A DNA stretch of 64,000 nucleotides from Acidobacteriota bacterium (lineage in GTDB: Bacteria > Acidobacteriota > JAAYUB01). The stretch is taken from the NCBI GenBank assembly GCA_018001935.1, contig JAGNHB010000020.1, positions 1-64,000 of the forward strand, in the 5' to 3' direction. Position 1 is the first letter of the stretch, and each line of letters opens with the position of its first letter. This document shows positions 50,737 through 59,636 of the stretch, in pieces. The position numbers and the translations under genes are program-made. The notes beneath the pieces were generated by a model. It ran no database searches, had not been told where the DNA came from, and saw only the letters and a program-made list of their open reading frames with translations.

Positions 50737-51762
50737 CCTTACACAATTTTTCCCCATGTACTTGGCGCCGAACATGGCGTGGTCGGCGGAGGCCATGAGG
50801 GTTTCCGGGTCGCAGGAGTCCTCGGGGCACGCGGCCAGGCCGAAGCTGGCGGAGAGCTTCACGGAGAGCCCCTTGCCGGTCAGGTAGGTCGTCTGCCGCA
50901 TCCGTTCCCGGATCTCCTCGGCCTTGCGGTACCCCTCGTCCTTGGTGAAGCCGGGGAGGACCACCACGAACTCGTCCCCCCCGTAGCTCACCGCGAAGGC
51001 GGGTTCCTCGATGCAGGCATCGAGGGTCTTGGCCACTTCCTGGAGGGCCCGGGTCCCGTTGAGGTGGCCGTGGGTGTCCACCACCGACTTGAAATTGTCC
51101 ATGTCCAGGAAGATCAGGGAGAGCGGCCCGCCCTTCCGGCACTGCCGCTGGAGGAACCGGTAGAGGTGGCGCGTGTTGTACAGCCCCGTGACGTGCTCCC
51201 GCAGGCTCATGTCCCGGATCTGGACGTACCGCCGCGTGTTGACCACGGCGATGGCGGCGTACTCGGCGATGATCTCGAGGAGGGACGTGGTGCGGTCCGA
51301 GAAATCGGCGGGGTTGACCACTTCGCCCACGCCCACCACCTCGCCGCCGTACATCAGGGGGACGCAGATCACGGACTCCGTTCGGAAGCCGGTCAGTTCG
51401 TCGGCGCGCTGGTCGAAAAAGGGGCACTCGCGAACGTCGGGGACCACCAGGGTCTGCTTGCGCCGGATGGCTTCGCCCGCGATCCCGACGCCGGGGTCCA
51501 GGCGGAGGTGGCGGACGCTCTCCATGGGGATCCCCACGGTGACGGCGAACTGGAGGGCGCCGGAGATCTCGTCCACCAGGAGGACGGACCAGTTGGTGGC
51601 CGGGATCGCCTCGGAGATCTTCTCCAGGACCACCTCCAAAAAACGGTCCGGGTCCAGTTCCGCCGTCAGGGCCTTGCCCAGTTCCACGCAAAGGATCAGG
51701 TCGTCACGGCTCAACGATGTGCTGGGACTCAAGTCAGCCTCCACTCGGTGCTTCCGTACCAC
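50734..51762 (-). CDS. GAF-GGDEF diguanylate cyclase
   Basis: 342 residues, no membrane segment. A GAF domain (about 25-175: LTAELDPDRFLEVVLEKISEAI, LDPGVGIAGEAIRRKQTLVVPDVRE, SVICVPLMYGGEVVGVGEVVN) is followed by a GGDEF domain (about 185-342) with DHVTGLYN-like REHVTGLYNTRHLY, LIFLDMDNFKSVVDTHGHLNG and active-site loop VSYGGDEFVVVLP. The catalytic signature is intact, so it should make cyclic-di-GMP. The RxxD inhibitory site normally a few residues before GGDEF is absent (EEPAFAVSYGGDEF), suggesting no product inhibition. GAF ligand unknown. It is a monocistronic unit convergent to ssb. Confidence 0.94.
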   Translation of the reverse strand: MVRKHRVEADLSPSTSLSRDDLILCVELGKALTAELDPDRFLEVVLEKISEAIPATNWSVLLVDEISGALQFAVTVGIPMESVRHLRLDPGVGIAGEAIRRKQTLVVPDVRECPFFDQRADELTGFRTESVICVPLMYGGEVVGVGEVVNPADFSDRTTSLLEIIAEYAAIAVVNTRRYVQIRDMSLREHVTGLYNTRHLYRFLQRQCRKGGPLSLIFLDMDNFKSVVDTHGHLNGTRALQEVAKTLDACIEEPAFAVSYGGDEFVVVLPGFTKDEGYRKAEEIRERMRQTTYLTGKGLSVKLSASFGLAACPEDSCDPETLMASADHAMFGAKYMGKNCVR

Positions 51763-52155
51763 CGGCGGTCCCCCATAAGGGCCGGCCGGGAATGAACCTG
51801 TCGCCCGAAACCTGTTCTACGTCCAAATCCGCCGCCCGTTCTCGCGGAACGACACGGTTGGTCCCGTTCCCGTCCGGGAGTGGGTTGCGGGGCAGGGCCG
51901 GGGTACGCCGTTCGTAAGACGATGACCGATCCCAACATACCACGGCTCAACCCGAGCGGCAACCGGAAATGTTCCAACGAAGGGGTTTCGAAAGGGCATG
52001 CTCTGGCTCCACTCTAACGGATTGAGCCCGGAGTGAAATGGTTCATTTGGAGGGTTGAACCCCTCTGCCCCCCCCCGCGGTTTCAGGAAGGCCGGAGGAA
52101 ACCGGCCGGACCCTCGAGCCGGTGACGGGGAATGCTCTCGAATCGATCGGACCGC
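51763..52155. other. Divergent intergenic region, no gene recognised
   Basis: Between the divergent cyclase and protease genes. Apart from the protease promoter at its right end I see a C-run (52062-52078) and no repeat array, hairpin or ORF worth calling. Confidence 0.5.
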
Positions 52156-52184
52156 TTGCGTTTCGAGGAAAGACCGTTTACAAT
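52156..52184 (+). promoter_or_regulatory. Promoter of the C10 protease gene
   Basis: TTGCGT (52156-52161), 17-bp spacer, TACAAT (52179-52184), 43 bp before the ATG. Confidence 0.65.
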
Positions 52185-52227
52185 GCCGTTAATTCTGGAA
52201 GTAACGAGCCCCGAGAGGAGGAGATTC

Positions 52228-55200
52228 ATGAAAAAGCGGATGGTGGCGGGATGGATCCTGGTGATGCTGGCCCTGGTGTCGGTATCCCTGGCGGAACGGG
52301 TGGACGGCCGGCGGGCGGTGGAGACGGCCCAGGCCTGGCTGGCGCTGTTCCCCACGGCCCAGAATACCCGGATGAGCGCGCAGATCGAAGATGTCCTGGC
52401 GTTTCCCGGCGAACGCGGTGAACCCCTCTTCTACCTGGTGAAGCTGCGCCCGGCGGGATTCATTGTCCTGTCCACCGACGACCTGGTCGAACCTGTCATC
52501 GTGTTCTCTTCCACCGGGGTGTTTGACCCGGACCCGAAAAACCCGTTGTTCGACTTCCTTTCGCGGGACATGGCCGAACGCCTGGCCTGGGTGGATTCCC
52601 TCCAGGCGGAGAGTCTCCGGAGGGGCGATCGCTTTGCCCCCAGCGGCCTCCAGCGCCTGGCCCGGGAGAAGTGGGCGGCCCTGACGGGCTTCGCACCCCA
52701 GGCCGCGATCCCCAGCGTGGACGACCCGCGGGTGTCGCCCCTGGTCGGGAGCCGGTGGAACCAGTCCACCGACGGCGGCGGCAACTGCTACAACTACTAC
52801 ACGCCCAGCAACTACGTCTGCGGCTGCGTGGCCACGGCCATGGCCCAGCTCATTCGCTTCCACTCCTTCCCCACGGCGGGGATCGGCGTCCACTCCTACA
52901 GCTACACGGTGGACGGCTCGTCCCAGAGCGGGAACACCCGCGGCGGCGACGACGCCGGCGGTGCGTACGCCTGGGCGAGCATGCCCCTCGACCCGCCCAG
53001 CCCCACCCCCGAGGCCCAGCGCCAGATGATCGGCCGGCTCACCTGGGACTGCGGCATCAGCGTGAACATGAGCTACACGAGCAGCGGGTCGGGCACCGAC
53101 ACCCTGAAGTCCGCCACCGCCCTCAAGTCGCTGTTCGGATACAGCAACGCCGTCAAGGGTTACCGCAGCGGCGGCGAACTGGTGGGCAACGGCTACAACG
53201 AGATGGCCAACCCCAACCTGGACGCGGGACTCCCCGTGCTCCTGGGGATCACCGGCACGGCCGGCGGCCACGCCATCGTCTGCGACGGGTACGGCTACAA
53301 CGCCGGGACACTGTACCACCACCTCAACATGGGGTGGTCCGGGTCCGACGACGCCTGGTACGACCTGCCCAACATCGGCACCTGGGCCGGTTTCGACACG
53401 GTCTACAAGTGCGTCTACAACGTCTTCACCTCGGGGACCGGCGAGATCCTGAGCGGCCGCGTGGTGGACACCGACGGCAACCCCGTGTCGGGCGTCACCG
53501 TCTCCGCGGGCGGCTACACCGACACCACCGACAGCCGCGGGATCTACGCCCTGGTCCACATCCCGGCGGGGACCTACACGGTCACGGCGGCCAAGACCGG
53601 CTACGTCTTCCCCGACCAGGCCGGCAAGGTGGTGGGGACCTCCGTGGACAACGGGGCGGTCGGGAACCTGTGGGGGGTGAACTTCCAGCAGGCCCCCACC
53701 GTCCCCACCATCGGGCTGAGCACCACCGCGCTCGCCAACAGCAGCGCGCAGGGGGTGTCGGCGCCCTCCCAGTCCTTCGAGGTCTGGAACGCGGGGCTGG
53801 GGACCGTCAGCTACACCCTCACAGACGACGCGGCCTGGCTGAGCTGCACGCCGACCTCCGGCACCTCCACCGGGGAACACGACACCATCACCGTGAACTA
53901 CGCCACCGCCAGCCTCCCCTGCGGGACCTACACGGCGGTGATCACCGTCACGGACCCCGGCGCCACCCCCACCTCCAAGCAGATCGCCGTCACCCTGACA
54001 GTGGAGTACCCGGCCCTGCTGACCGAGGGCTTCGAGAACGGCGGGGCGATCCCGGCGGGCTGGACCCAGGAAAACGTCAGCGGGACCACCAACTGGACCT
54101 TCGCCACCGGCGGCTACAGCAGCCACCCGGCCGCGGCCCACGGCGGCACCTACAACGCCCGGCTCTACTACAACAGCGCCACGGGCATCGAAACCCGCCT
54201 CGTCACCCCTTCCCTCGACCTCTCGGGCGCCTCCTCCGCCACCCTCAGCTTCTGGCACGCCCAGGCCAAGTGGGTTTCCGACCAGGACGAGCTTCGCATC
54301 TACTACCGGAACGCGGCGGGCGGCGCCTGGACCCTGATCCCCGACGCCGTCTACACGTCTGACACCCCGGCCTGGACCCAGCGCACGGTCACCCTGCCCA
54401 ACCTTTCGGGGACCTACTGGGTCGCGTTCCAGGGGAAGGCCAAGTACGGGTACGGCGTCTGCGTGGACGACGTGACGATACGGGCCGCCACCGGCAGCGC
54501 CGCCGTCCCCTTCGACTTCAACCGGGACGGCCGCAGCGACATCCTCTGGCGCAACAACAGCCTGGGGACCCTGTCGGACTGGTTCATGGACCAGGCCGGC
54601 CTGCTGGGCTCGGGTTTCCTCGGCGGCATCGGCGACCTCCAGTGGGAAGTGGCCGCCACCGGCGACTTCAACAAGGACGGCTACACCGACATCCTGTGGC
54701 GGCACGCCGTGAGCGGGGCCATGTCCATCTGGTTCGTCAACGCCTCGGGGTTCGCCGGTGACCTCTCCCTCGGCTCGGTGGCCCTGTCGTGGATCATCCA
54801 GGGCGCCAACGATGTGAACGGCGACGGGATCTCAGACATCCTCTGGCGCAACACCGCCGACGGGTTCCTGTCGGTCTGGCTCATGACCCCCACCGGCGTG
54901 TCCGGGTCCACCTTCGCCGGCGGGATCTCGGACATGAGCTGGGTCGTCCTCGGCTCCGGCGACTTCAACGGTGACGGGAAGGCCGACTTCTTCTGGCGCC
55001 ACCACGACACGGGGACCATGTCCATCTGGTACCAGACCGAGGCCGGGTTCGCGGGCGACGCCTCGCCCGGGACCATCCCGACCACCTGGAAGATCGTCGG
55101 CCTCGACGACGTGGACGGCGACGGGATCTCCGACATCTACTGGCGAAACGCCGCGGGCGACCTCTCCGTCTGGCTGCTGAACGCGTCCGCGGGGGTCAAG

Positions 55201-55434
55201 GGCACCGTCTCCCTGGGCGCCGTGGCCGACACCCAGTGGAAGGTGGCCGGGACCGGCGACTTCAACGGCGACGGGAAGGCCGACCTGTTCTGGCGCAACG
55301 CCGCCACCGGGGCCATGACCCTCTGGTTCCTGGACGGGACCGGTGTCCTCTCCACCGTTTCCCCCGGGACCGTGGACCCGGTCTGGGTCACGCTCAACCA
55401 CGTGAACTTCCCCGGGAAGGCGGAAGCGGAATAG
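52228..55434 (+). CDS. Secreted streptopain-like (C10) cysteine protease with FG-GAP tail
   Basis: 1068 residues from ATG 52228 (GAGAGGAGGAG upstream). Signal peptide MKKRMVAGWILVMLALVSVSLA. A propeptide (about 23-165) is followed by the C10 catalytic domain: QSTDGGGNCYNYYTPSNYVCGCVATAMAQLI with nucleophile Cys200, and ITGTAGGHAIVCDGYGY with His348, then HLNMGWSGSDDAWY. These match the SpeB family, which cleaves proteins outside the cell after self-processing. Next are a carboxypeptidase-regulatory-like domain (about 408-490), a BACON-like domain (about 495-590), a MAM/jelly-roll-like domain (about 595-750), and about seven FG-GAP units (DFNGDGKADFFWRH, SIWYQTEAGF). The FG-GAP tail matches those at 731-4573 and 23026-25095. 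Confidence 0.9.
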   Translation: MKKRMVAGWILVMLALVSVSLAERVDGRRAVETAQAWLALFPTAQNTRMSAQIEDVLAFPGERGEPLFYLVKLRPAGFIVLSTDDLVEPVIVFSSTGVFDPDPKNPLFDFLSRDMAERLAWVDSLQAESLRRGDRFAPSGLQRLAREKWAALTGFAPQAAIPSVDDPRVSPLVGSRWNQSTDGGGNCYNYYTPSNYVCGCVATAMAQLIRFHSFPTAGIGVHSYSYTVDGSSQSGNTRGGDDAGGAYAWASMPLDPPSPTPEAQRQMIGRLTWDCGISVNMSYTSSGSGTDTLKSATALKSLFGYSNAVKGYRSGGELVGNGYNEMANPNLDAGLPVLLGITGTAGGHAIVCDGYGYNAGTLYHHLNMGWSGSDDAWYDLPNIGTWAGFDTVYKCVYNVFTSGTGEILSGRVVDTDGNPVSGVTVSAGGYTDTTDSRGIYALVHIPAGTYTVTAAKTGYVFPDQAGKVVGTSVDNGAVGNLWGVNFQQAPTVPTIGLSTTALANSSAQGVSAPSQSFEVWNAGLGTVSYTLTDDAAWLSCTPTSGTSTGEHDTITVNYATASLPCGTYTAVITVTDPGATPTSKQIAVTLTVEYPALLTEGFENGGAIPAGWTQENVSGTTNWTFATGGYSSHPAAAHGGTYNARLYYNSATGIETRLVTPSLDLSGASSATLSFWHAQAKWVSDQDELRIYYRNAAGGAWTLIPDAVYTSDTPAWTQRTVTLPNLSGTYWVAFQGKAKYGYGVCVDDVTIRAATGSAAVPFDFNRDGRSDILWRNNSLGTLSDWFMDQAGLLGSGFLGGIGDLQWEVAATGDFNKDGYTDILWRHAVSGAMSIWFVNASGFAGDLSLGSVALSWIIQGANDVNGDGISDILWRNTADGFLSVWLMTPTGVSGSTFAGGISDMSWVVLGSGDFNGDGKADFFWRHHDTGTMSIWYQTEAGFAGDASPGTIPTTWKIVGLDDVDGDGISDIYWRNAAGDLSVWLLNASAGVKGTVSLGAVADTQWKVAGTGDFNGDGKADLFWRNAATGAMTLWFLDGTGVLSTVSPGTVDPVWVTLNHVNFPGKAEAE

Positions 55435-55497
55435 CCCGGTTCAACCCGCGGTGGAGCGGCGGGGCGCCCGGCCCCGCCGGTCTCCCCGCAGTTTCCG

Positions 55498-55542
55498 ATT
55501 GGACCGATGGGTCGGATCCGACCGATCGGTCCGATTTTTTTT
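55498..55542 (+). terminator. Rho-independent terminator of the C10 protease gene
   Basis: 19-bp arms ATTGGACCGATGGGTCGGA and TCCGACCGATCGGTCCGAT with two mismatches, followed by eight T. Confidence 0.95.
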
Positions 55543-55566
55543 CGACGGCGCGAAATCAGCGGGGGG

Positions 55567-56775
55567 TCAGCGACCGGTGGAGGTGGGGGTCTTCGCCGGG
55601 GTGGAAACGTGGCCGGCGAGGTGGAGGGGGGAGCGCCGTGGGGCCTTCGCGGGTTTGCGGAAGGCGTCGCGCATGGCCCGCAGGAGAAGGCGGACCCGCT
55701 CCATCTTGTCGGGGTCGTTGTAGAGGTAGATCCCGGCCAGGCGGCCCAGGTTGAGGGCGGGCAGGGCCGTCAGCGCCAGGAGCGGGAACCAGGCGGCATA
55801 GTTTTTGCGCAGGAAGAGGATCTCGTTCCGGACCCGGTAGTAGAACGGGATGTCGATGTTCTTGAGGTAGCGGCGGCTGGGGATCCCCAGGAAGCGGCTC
55901 GGCTGGACCGCCCCCGAGCGGGACCCCTTGCTGGCCCCGACCTTGTGGAACACCTGGGCGTCGGCGACCCCGATGAGGCGGTACCCGGCGCGGCGGACCC
56001 GGCGGCAGAAATCCACGTCCTCGAACTCGAGGAAGTAGGACTCGTTCCACCCCCCGACCTGGTCGAAGACCTCCTGCTTCATCATGATGGACGCGCCGTA
56101 GAGGTGCCCCTTGATCTCCCGGGGCGCACCCTTGGGCAGCGGCAGCCGGTGGCCGTGGTAAAGGTATTTGCCGCGGAAAAGGTAGCCGGGGAGATGGACC
56201 GGGCTGAACGGCCGCGTCCCCGCGTAGGTCTGGACCTCGTCCCGGCGGTCGAAGTGCATCACGAGGCACCCGGCGCAACCGGTTCGCTCGTCCCGGCCCA
56301 TTTCGGCCACCAGGTGGGACATGGCCGACGGCGCCACCGTGATGTCGTTGTTGACGGCCCACAGAAGGGTGCCGGAACCCGGGCCGGCCCAGAAGTCCCG
56401 GGCCGCGTGGGCGCCGCGGTTGATCCCGAAGGCGTACCCGCCGTTCTTCTCCAGGGGGACCAGCAGGATGTGCGCGTCCCCCGGAGGGGTCGCCCCCGGT
56501 TCCTCCGCCGGCCGGCCCCCCGGTTGCGGCTTCCCCCTGAAGAGGGCGCAGGGGACCCCTTTCTGCCGGAAGTGCCGGCCGATGGAGTCCAGGGAGGCGT
56601 CCGTGGAGTGGTTGTCCACGACCACGATGCGGAAGTGGGGGTAGGTGGATTCCAGGACGGACTCCAGGCACTCCACGGTGTCCCGCCACCGGTTCCAGTT
56701 GACCACGATCACGACAACGGTGGGCCGCGGGGTCACCGGTGCGTCGCCGCTGTCGTTTCCGTGTCTGTTTCTCAT
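55567..56775 (-). CDS. GT2-family glycosyltransferase
   Basis: 402 residues from ATG 56775 (GGGAGAA upstream); the longer frame to 56988 overlaps the preceding gene and is rejected. A GT-A domain opens with VVVIVVNWNRWRDTVECLESVLES and RIVVVDNHSTDASLDSI. NGGYAFGINRGAHAA and the metal site LLWAVNNDITV follow, then YGASIMMKQEVFDQVGGWNESYFLEFEDVDFCRRVRRAG with the catalytic ED pair. This is the rhamnosyltransferase-like GT2 group. A hydrophobic stretch near 335-360 (WFPLLALTALPALNLGRLAG) may sit in the membrane. It lies 38 bp downstream of the lipoprotein gene on the same strand. Probably acts on a surface polysaccharide. Confidence 0.92.
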   Translation of the reverse strand: MRNRHGNDSGDAPVTPRPTVVVIVVNWNRWRDTVECLESVLESTYPHFRIVVVDNHSTDASLDSIGRHFRQKGVPCALFRGKPQPGGRPAEEPGATPPGDAHILLVPLEKNGGYAFGINRGAHAARDFWAGPGSGTLLWAVNNDITVAPSAMSHLVAEMGRDERTGCAGCLVMHFDRRDEVQTYAGTRPFSPVHLPGYLFRGKYLYHGHRLPLPKGAPREIKGHLYGASIMMKQEVFDQVGGWNESYFLEFEDVDFCRRVRRAGYRLIGVADAQVFHKVGASKGSRSGAVQPSRFLGIPSRRYLKNIDIPFYYRVRNEILFLRKNYAAWFPLLALTALPALNLGRLAGIYLYNDPDKMERVRLLLRAMRDAFRKPAKAPRRSPLHLAGHVSTPAKTPTSTGR

Positions 56776-56813
56776 GCCTGTTCTCCCGGCGGGCGTCCGG
56801 CCCGGGTGCGGGG

Positions 56814-57704
56814 TCAGGGGGCTTTGGGCGCCGGGGCCGCGGTCTTCGGGGAGGCCGGGGGGCGCCAGACGACGGGGAGGTCGCCCGGGGTCCCCATCTG
56901 GATGACGATCCCGGGCTTGCTGTCGGATGCCACGGATTTGAGCAGGTAAAACCGGCTTTCGGACGGCCGGTAGACCCCCGGGGTCCACCAGCCCTTGCCG
57001 GTCCAGTCGCCGGCGACGGGGATGTCACCCTTGCCGCCGAGCGGGACGCTCACCACGGCCTCCCCGGCCGAGTTGGCGTTCCGGAGGTGAAACATGCCGT
57101 CCTTCGCGCGGAAGACCCCGATGGTGGTGGTGCCGTCCCCGTCCCAGTCCCCGACGATCGGGACGTCCCCCGGCGCCCCGAAGGGTGCGGTGATGTCGGG
57201 GACGCCCCCGGCGTTGTGGTTTCGGAGGTAGAAGACCGCGTCCTTGGGCCGGTACACGCCGACCGTCCACTTCCCGTCGCCGTCCCAGTCGCCTACGACG
57301 GGGATGTCGCCCGGGGCGCCGAAGGGGACGGTGGCGAACGGTGTCCCCGGCACGAAGCCGTGCCAGAGGTAGAAGGTGGAGGTGGACGGCCGGTAGACCC
57401 CCATTCCCCAAGCGTCGGGCCCGTCCCAGCAGCCGGTCAGCGGGATGTCGCCCGGGCCGCCCGCGGGGGCGGTGACGTCGCACGGGGTTTTCGGCGGGGC
57501 GCTGAAAAGGTGGAACGTGTTGGCGCCAGGACGGTAGAGGCCGAGCCGGGTCCCGCCCGGGGCGGAGAGGGTCTCCTCCGGGGGCGCCGGGGTTTCGGCC
57601 GGGGCGGCCGCACCCGCCGGGTCGCCCTGCCCGCAGGCCGCCAGGAACGCCAGGAAGAAACCCATGAATATCCCGTTCAGCCAACTCTTTCGTTGTTCAT
57701 TCAT
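56814..57704 (-). CDS. Lipoprotein with VCBS-like WDGDG repeats
   Basis: 296 residues from ATG 57704 (GGAGAC upstream). The signal peptide ends in the lipobox FLAAC, Cys24. A short Ala/Pro linker is followed by about six repeats of 45-48 residues: GDIPVVGDWDGDGKWTVGVYRPKDAVFYLRN is typical, with variants GDIPLTGCWDG and GDLPVVWRPP at the ends. Each full unit has a DxDGDG calcium-like loop, so a lipid-anchored beta-propeller is likely. It is related in style but not in exact signature to the FG-GAP tails elsewhere in the window. The ligand is unknown. The gene is co-directional with the GT2 gene, so a role in surface glycan handling is possible. Confidence 0.8.
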   Translation of the reverse strand: MNEQRKSWLNGIFMGFFLAFLAACGQGDPAGAAAPAETPAPPEETLSAPGGTRLGLYRPGANTFHLFSAPPKTPCDVTAPAGGPGDIPLTGCWDGPDAWGMGVYRPSTSTFYLWHGFVPGTPFATVPFGAPGDIPVVGDWDGDGKWTVGVYRPKDAVFYLRNHNAGGVPDITAPFGAPGDVPIVGDWDGDGTTTIGVFRAKDGMFHLRNANSAGEAVVSVPLGGKGDIPVAGDWTGKGWWTPGVYRPSESRFYLLKSVASDSKPGIVIQMGTPGDLPVVWRPPASPKTAAPAPKAP

Positions 57705-57873
57705 ATGTTGTCTCCACAATGTCGATTTTGTATTGTAGGGCCATCCGGGCGGAGAGTCAACCGAAACCTCAGCCGACGGAACGCCCCGCCGGTTCCCGCG
57801 GCAACGCCACGCCCCGCGGCCGGCGGGGCGGCCCCCCCGTTCGAGGTGTCGGGGCCGGGACCCCTCGAACGCC

Positions 57874-57902
57874 TTGACTTGCGGCGGGCGTACGGATACA
57901 GT
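57874..57902 (+). promoter_or_regulatory. Promoter of the AraC-type gene
   Basis: TTGACT (57874-57879), 17-bp spacer, TACAGT (57897-57902), 48 bp before the ATG. Confidence 0.65.
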
Positions 57903-57949
57903 GAACCGGCCGGGAGACGGCGGATGCAGCCTGCACACGGGGGGACACC

Positions 57950-58615
57950 ATGTCGGACGTGACGAAGACGCTGGACACCGCGGGGGCGATCCTGAAGGTC
58001 TACCACGCCCGGGGCCTCGAGGGGCTGGCGTCGGCGCTGGAAAGCTACGCCCGGGGCCTCGAGGCCGCCTGCGGCCCCAACCTGAAACTGATGGACACCC
58101 GGTTGATGACCGTGGTTTCCGGGATCCTCCTCCTGTTCTACGGCGACCAGCCGGAAGCGCTCGTCCGCCGGCAGATCCGTCTTTCGGAACCCTTCCTGCG
58201 GGAGCCCGACCCCGCCGCCAAGGCCGCGGCCTTCCTGTCCCAGGTGGTGGGCTTCGTGCGGCAGCTGGAACAGTCCGCCGTTTCTCTGGGCGAGAAGGTC
58301 CGGTTCTTCCTGCGCTGCGTTCCCAGCGAGGACCTCCCGCTCCTGGGGGTGGACCGCCTCGCGGATCGCTTCGGGCTGCCCCGGGCCGAGTTCAACCGGA
58401 AATACCGGGAGGAGACGGGGAGCTTTCCCCAGGACGCCATCCTCGAGGAACGACTGAAACGTGCCCGGACCATGCTCCGGGGGTCCCGGGGCCGGGTGTC
58501 CGTACGGGAGGCGGCGGCCCGCCTGGGGTTCGACGACCCGGCCCAGTTTTCCCGCCTGTTCCGGGAAAAGTTCGGCCACGTGCCGTCCGAGCGGAGCCCC
58601 GGCTTGCTGGAGTGA
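57950..58615 (+). CDS. AraC-type transcriptional regulator
   Basis: 221 residues. The C-terminal ~100 residues are an AraC-type double helix-turn-helix: VDRLADRFGLPRAEFNRKYREETGSFPQDAILEERLKRARTML for the first, VREAAARLGFDDPAQFSRLFREKFGHVPSE for the second, including the conserved GFxDxxxFSRxFRxxFGxxP pattern. The N-terminal ~115 residues are helical and carry no cupin fold, so the sensing domain is atypical; hydrophobic segment LMTVVSGILLLFYG is too short and isolated to call a membrane anchor. It has its own promoter and is divergent from the lipoprotein-GT2 pair, a possible target. A short repeat begins 7 bp after its stop. Confidence 0.85.
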   Translation: MSDVTKTLDTAGAILKVYHARGLEGLASALESYARGLEAACGPNLKLMDTRLMTVVSGILLLFYGDQPEALVRRQIRLSEPFLREPDPAAKAAAFLSQVVGFVRQLEQSAVSLGEKVRFFLRCVPSEDLPLLGVDRLADRFGLPRAEFNRKYREETGSFPQDAILEERLKRARTMLRGSRGRVSVREAAARLGFDDPAQFSRLFREKFGHVPSERSPGLLE

Positions 58616-58621
58616 GGGGTA

Positions 58622-58658
58622 AACCACTAATAACACTAATTTACACTGATGATCCGCG
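58622..58658. repeat. AACCACTAATAACACTAATTTACACT repeat segment
   Basis: Degenerate units of 9-10 bp (ACCACTAAT, AACACTAAT, TTACACTGAT), 7 bp after the AraC stop. Similar in period to the CACGAA arrays but a different motif. The rest of 58660-58800 holds nothing recognised. Confidence 0.65.
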
Positions 58659-58808
58659 CTGTTGATGGTTGGTGAATTGAACACGGGAAAGGGGAGACCG
58701 GCGGACAGGACGCCGGCTTGGAGCAATGTTGGTGGGACCGGTGATGGGGCTGTTTCAAGAGATCCCTTCACCGGCGGTTGGGAGGAATAGCGGAAAGGGG
58801 AGGTTGCA

Positions 58809-59474
58809 GTGACAGAACAGGAACTCCATGACCACATCTGCGCCGGGAGCGAAAACGAGCGTTTAACCGTCCAGCCTCCGTATTCCGGATGTGCCTTCCC
58901 GGTTCATCCGGACACTCCCGTCGATTATGAGAAGGTTCGCTCACAGGCGTATTGGGGCATTCTGGGTAACTCCGATGTGACCTTCCATCCGACCCTGGGT
59001 GCCCCGCACGTGGACGTCCACCGGTTCCCGCCGACGCCGGGACGCCCCTTCTGGTGCTACGTCACGAGCGGGATGTCGGATTTTCCTCAGGTACTTCCAG
59101 ACGGGAGTACTTTTCGGAGTGAACTCATGTGTGCCTCGAGCCGTGAGGGAAAGTTGCCCGGCGATCTCCTGCATGTCCTGGGCACCATGCCCTTCCAGGA
59201 CGATACCTTTCTGCACTATTTTCACACCGTACCGTTCCCTGAAGGTATCGGGGACCCGAGATTCACGTATGCGATGACGGTGCCACCGTTTCTGTGCAGC
59301 GAACTGGCCAAGCTGGACTTCCTCGGCAATCCCCTCGTGATGATGATGGTCATCCGCATTACCGCCGAAGAGCAGAAACGGGCCGTCCGAACGTCCTCGG
59401 AACAGGTCGTCGAGAACCTCCCGGACGTTCTGGACACCTGGCTCATCGATGGGCGTGGCGGGGGGGATAGATAG
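58809..59474 (+). CDS. Suppressor-of-fused (SUFU) domain protein
   Basis: 221 residues from GTG 58809 (GGGGAGG 5 bp upstream). Residues about 45-200 match the bacterial SUFU family: VDVHRFPPTPGRPFWCYVTSGMSDFPQV, FRSELMCASSREGKLPGDLLHVLGTMPFQDDTFLHYFHTVPF and LVMMMVIRITAEEQKRAVRTS. In bacteria this fold is repeatedly found as the immunity partner of contact-dependent or polymorphic toxins, but no toxin gene is adjacent, so it may be an orphan. The gene is visibly AT-richer than its neighbours, which suggests acquisition. Cytoplasmic, with no signal peptide. Confidence 0.85.
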   Translation: MTEQELHDHICAGSENERLTVQPPYSGCAFPVHPDTPVDYEKVRSQAYWGILGNSDVTFHPTLGAPHVDVHRFPPTPGRPFWCYVTSGMSDFPQVLPDGSTFRSELMCASSREGKLPGDLLHVLGTMPFQDDTFLHYFHTVPFPEGIGDPRFTYAMTVPPFLCSELAKLDFLGNPLVMMMVIRITAEEQKRAVRTSSEQVVENLPDVLDTWLIDGRGGGDR

Positions 59475-59636
59475 CAGTCCCGGGTATCGTAGCCGGGAAG
59501 GGCGCCACCGACCCGGGCATTCGAGCCTTTCATCGCCCCCGATCTCCGGGCACGGCAGGGTTAACGCGCCGGGCGGCCGGCGGCAACAGAGATAAAACGG
59601 GTTCACACGTCGCCTCACATTGGAGGGAAAAGGGAG

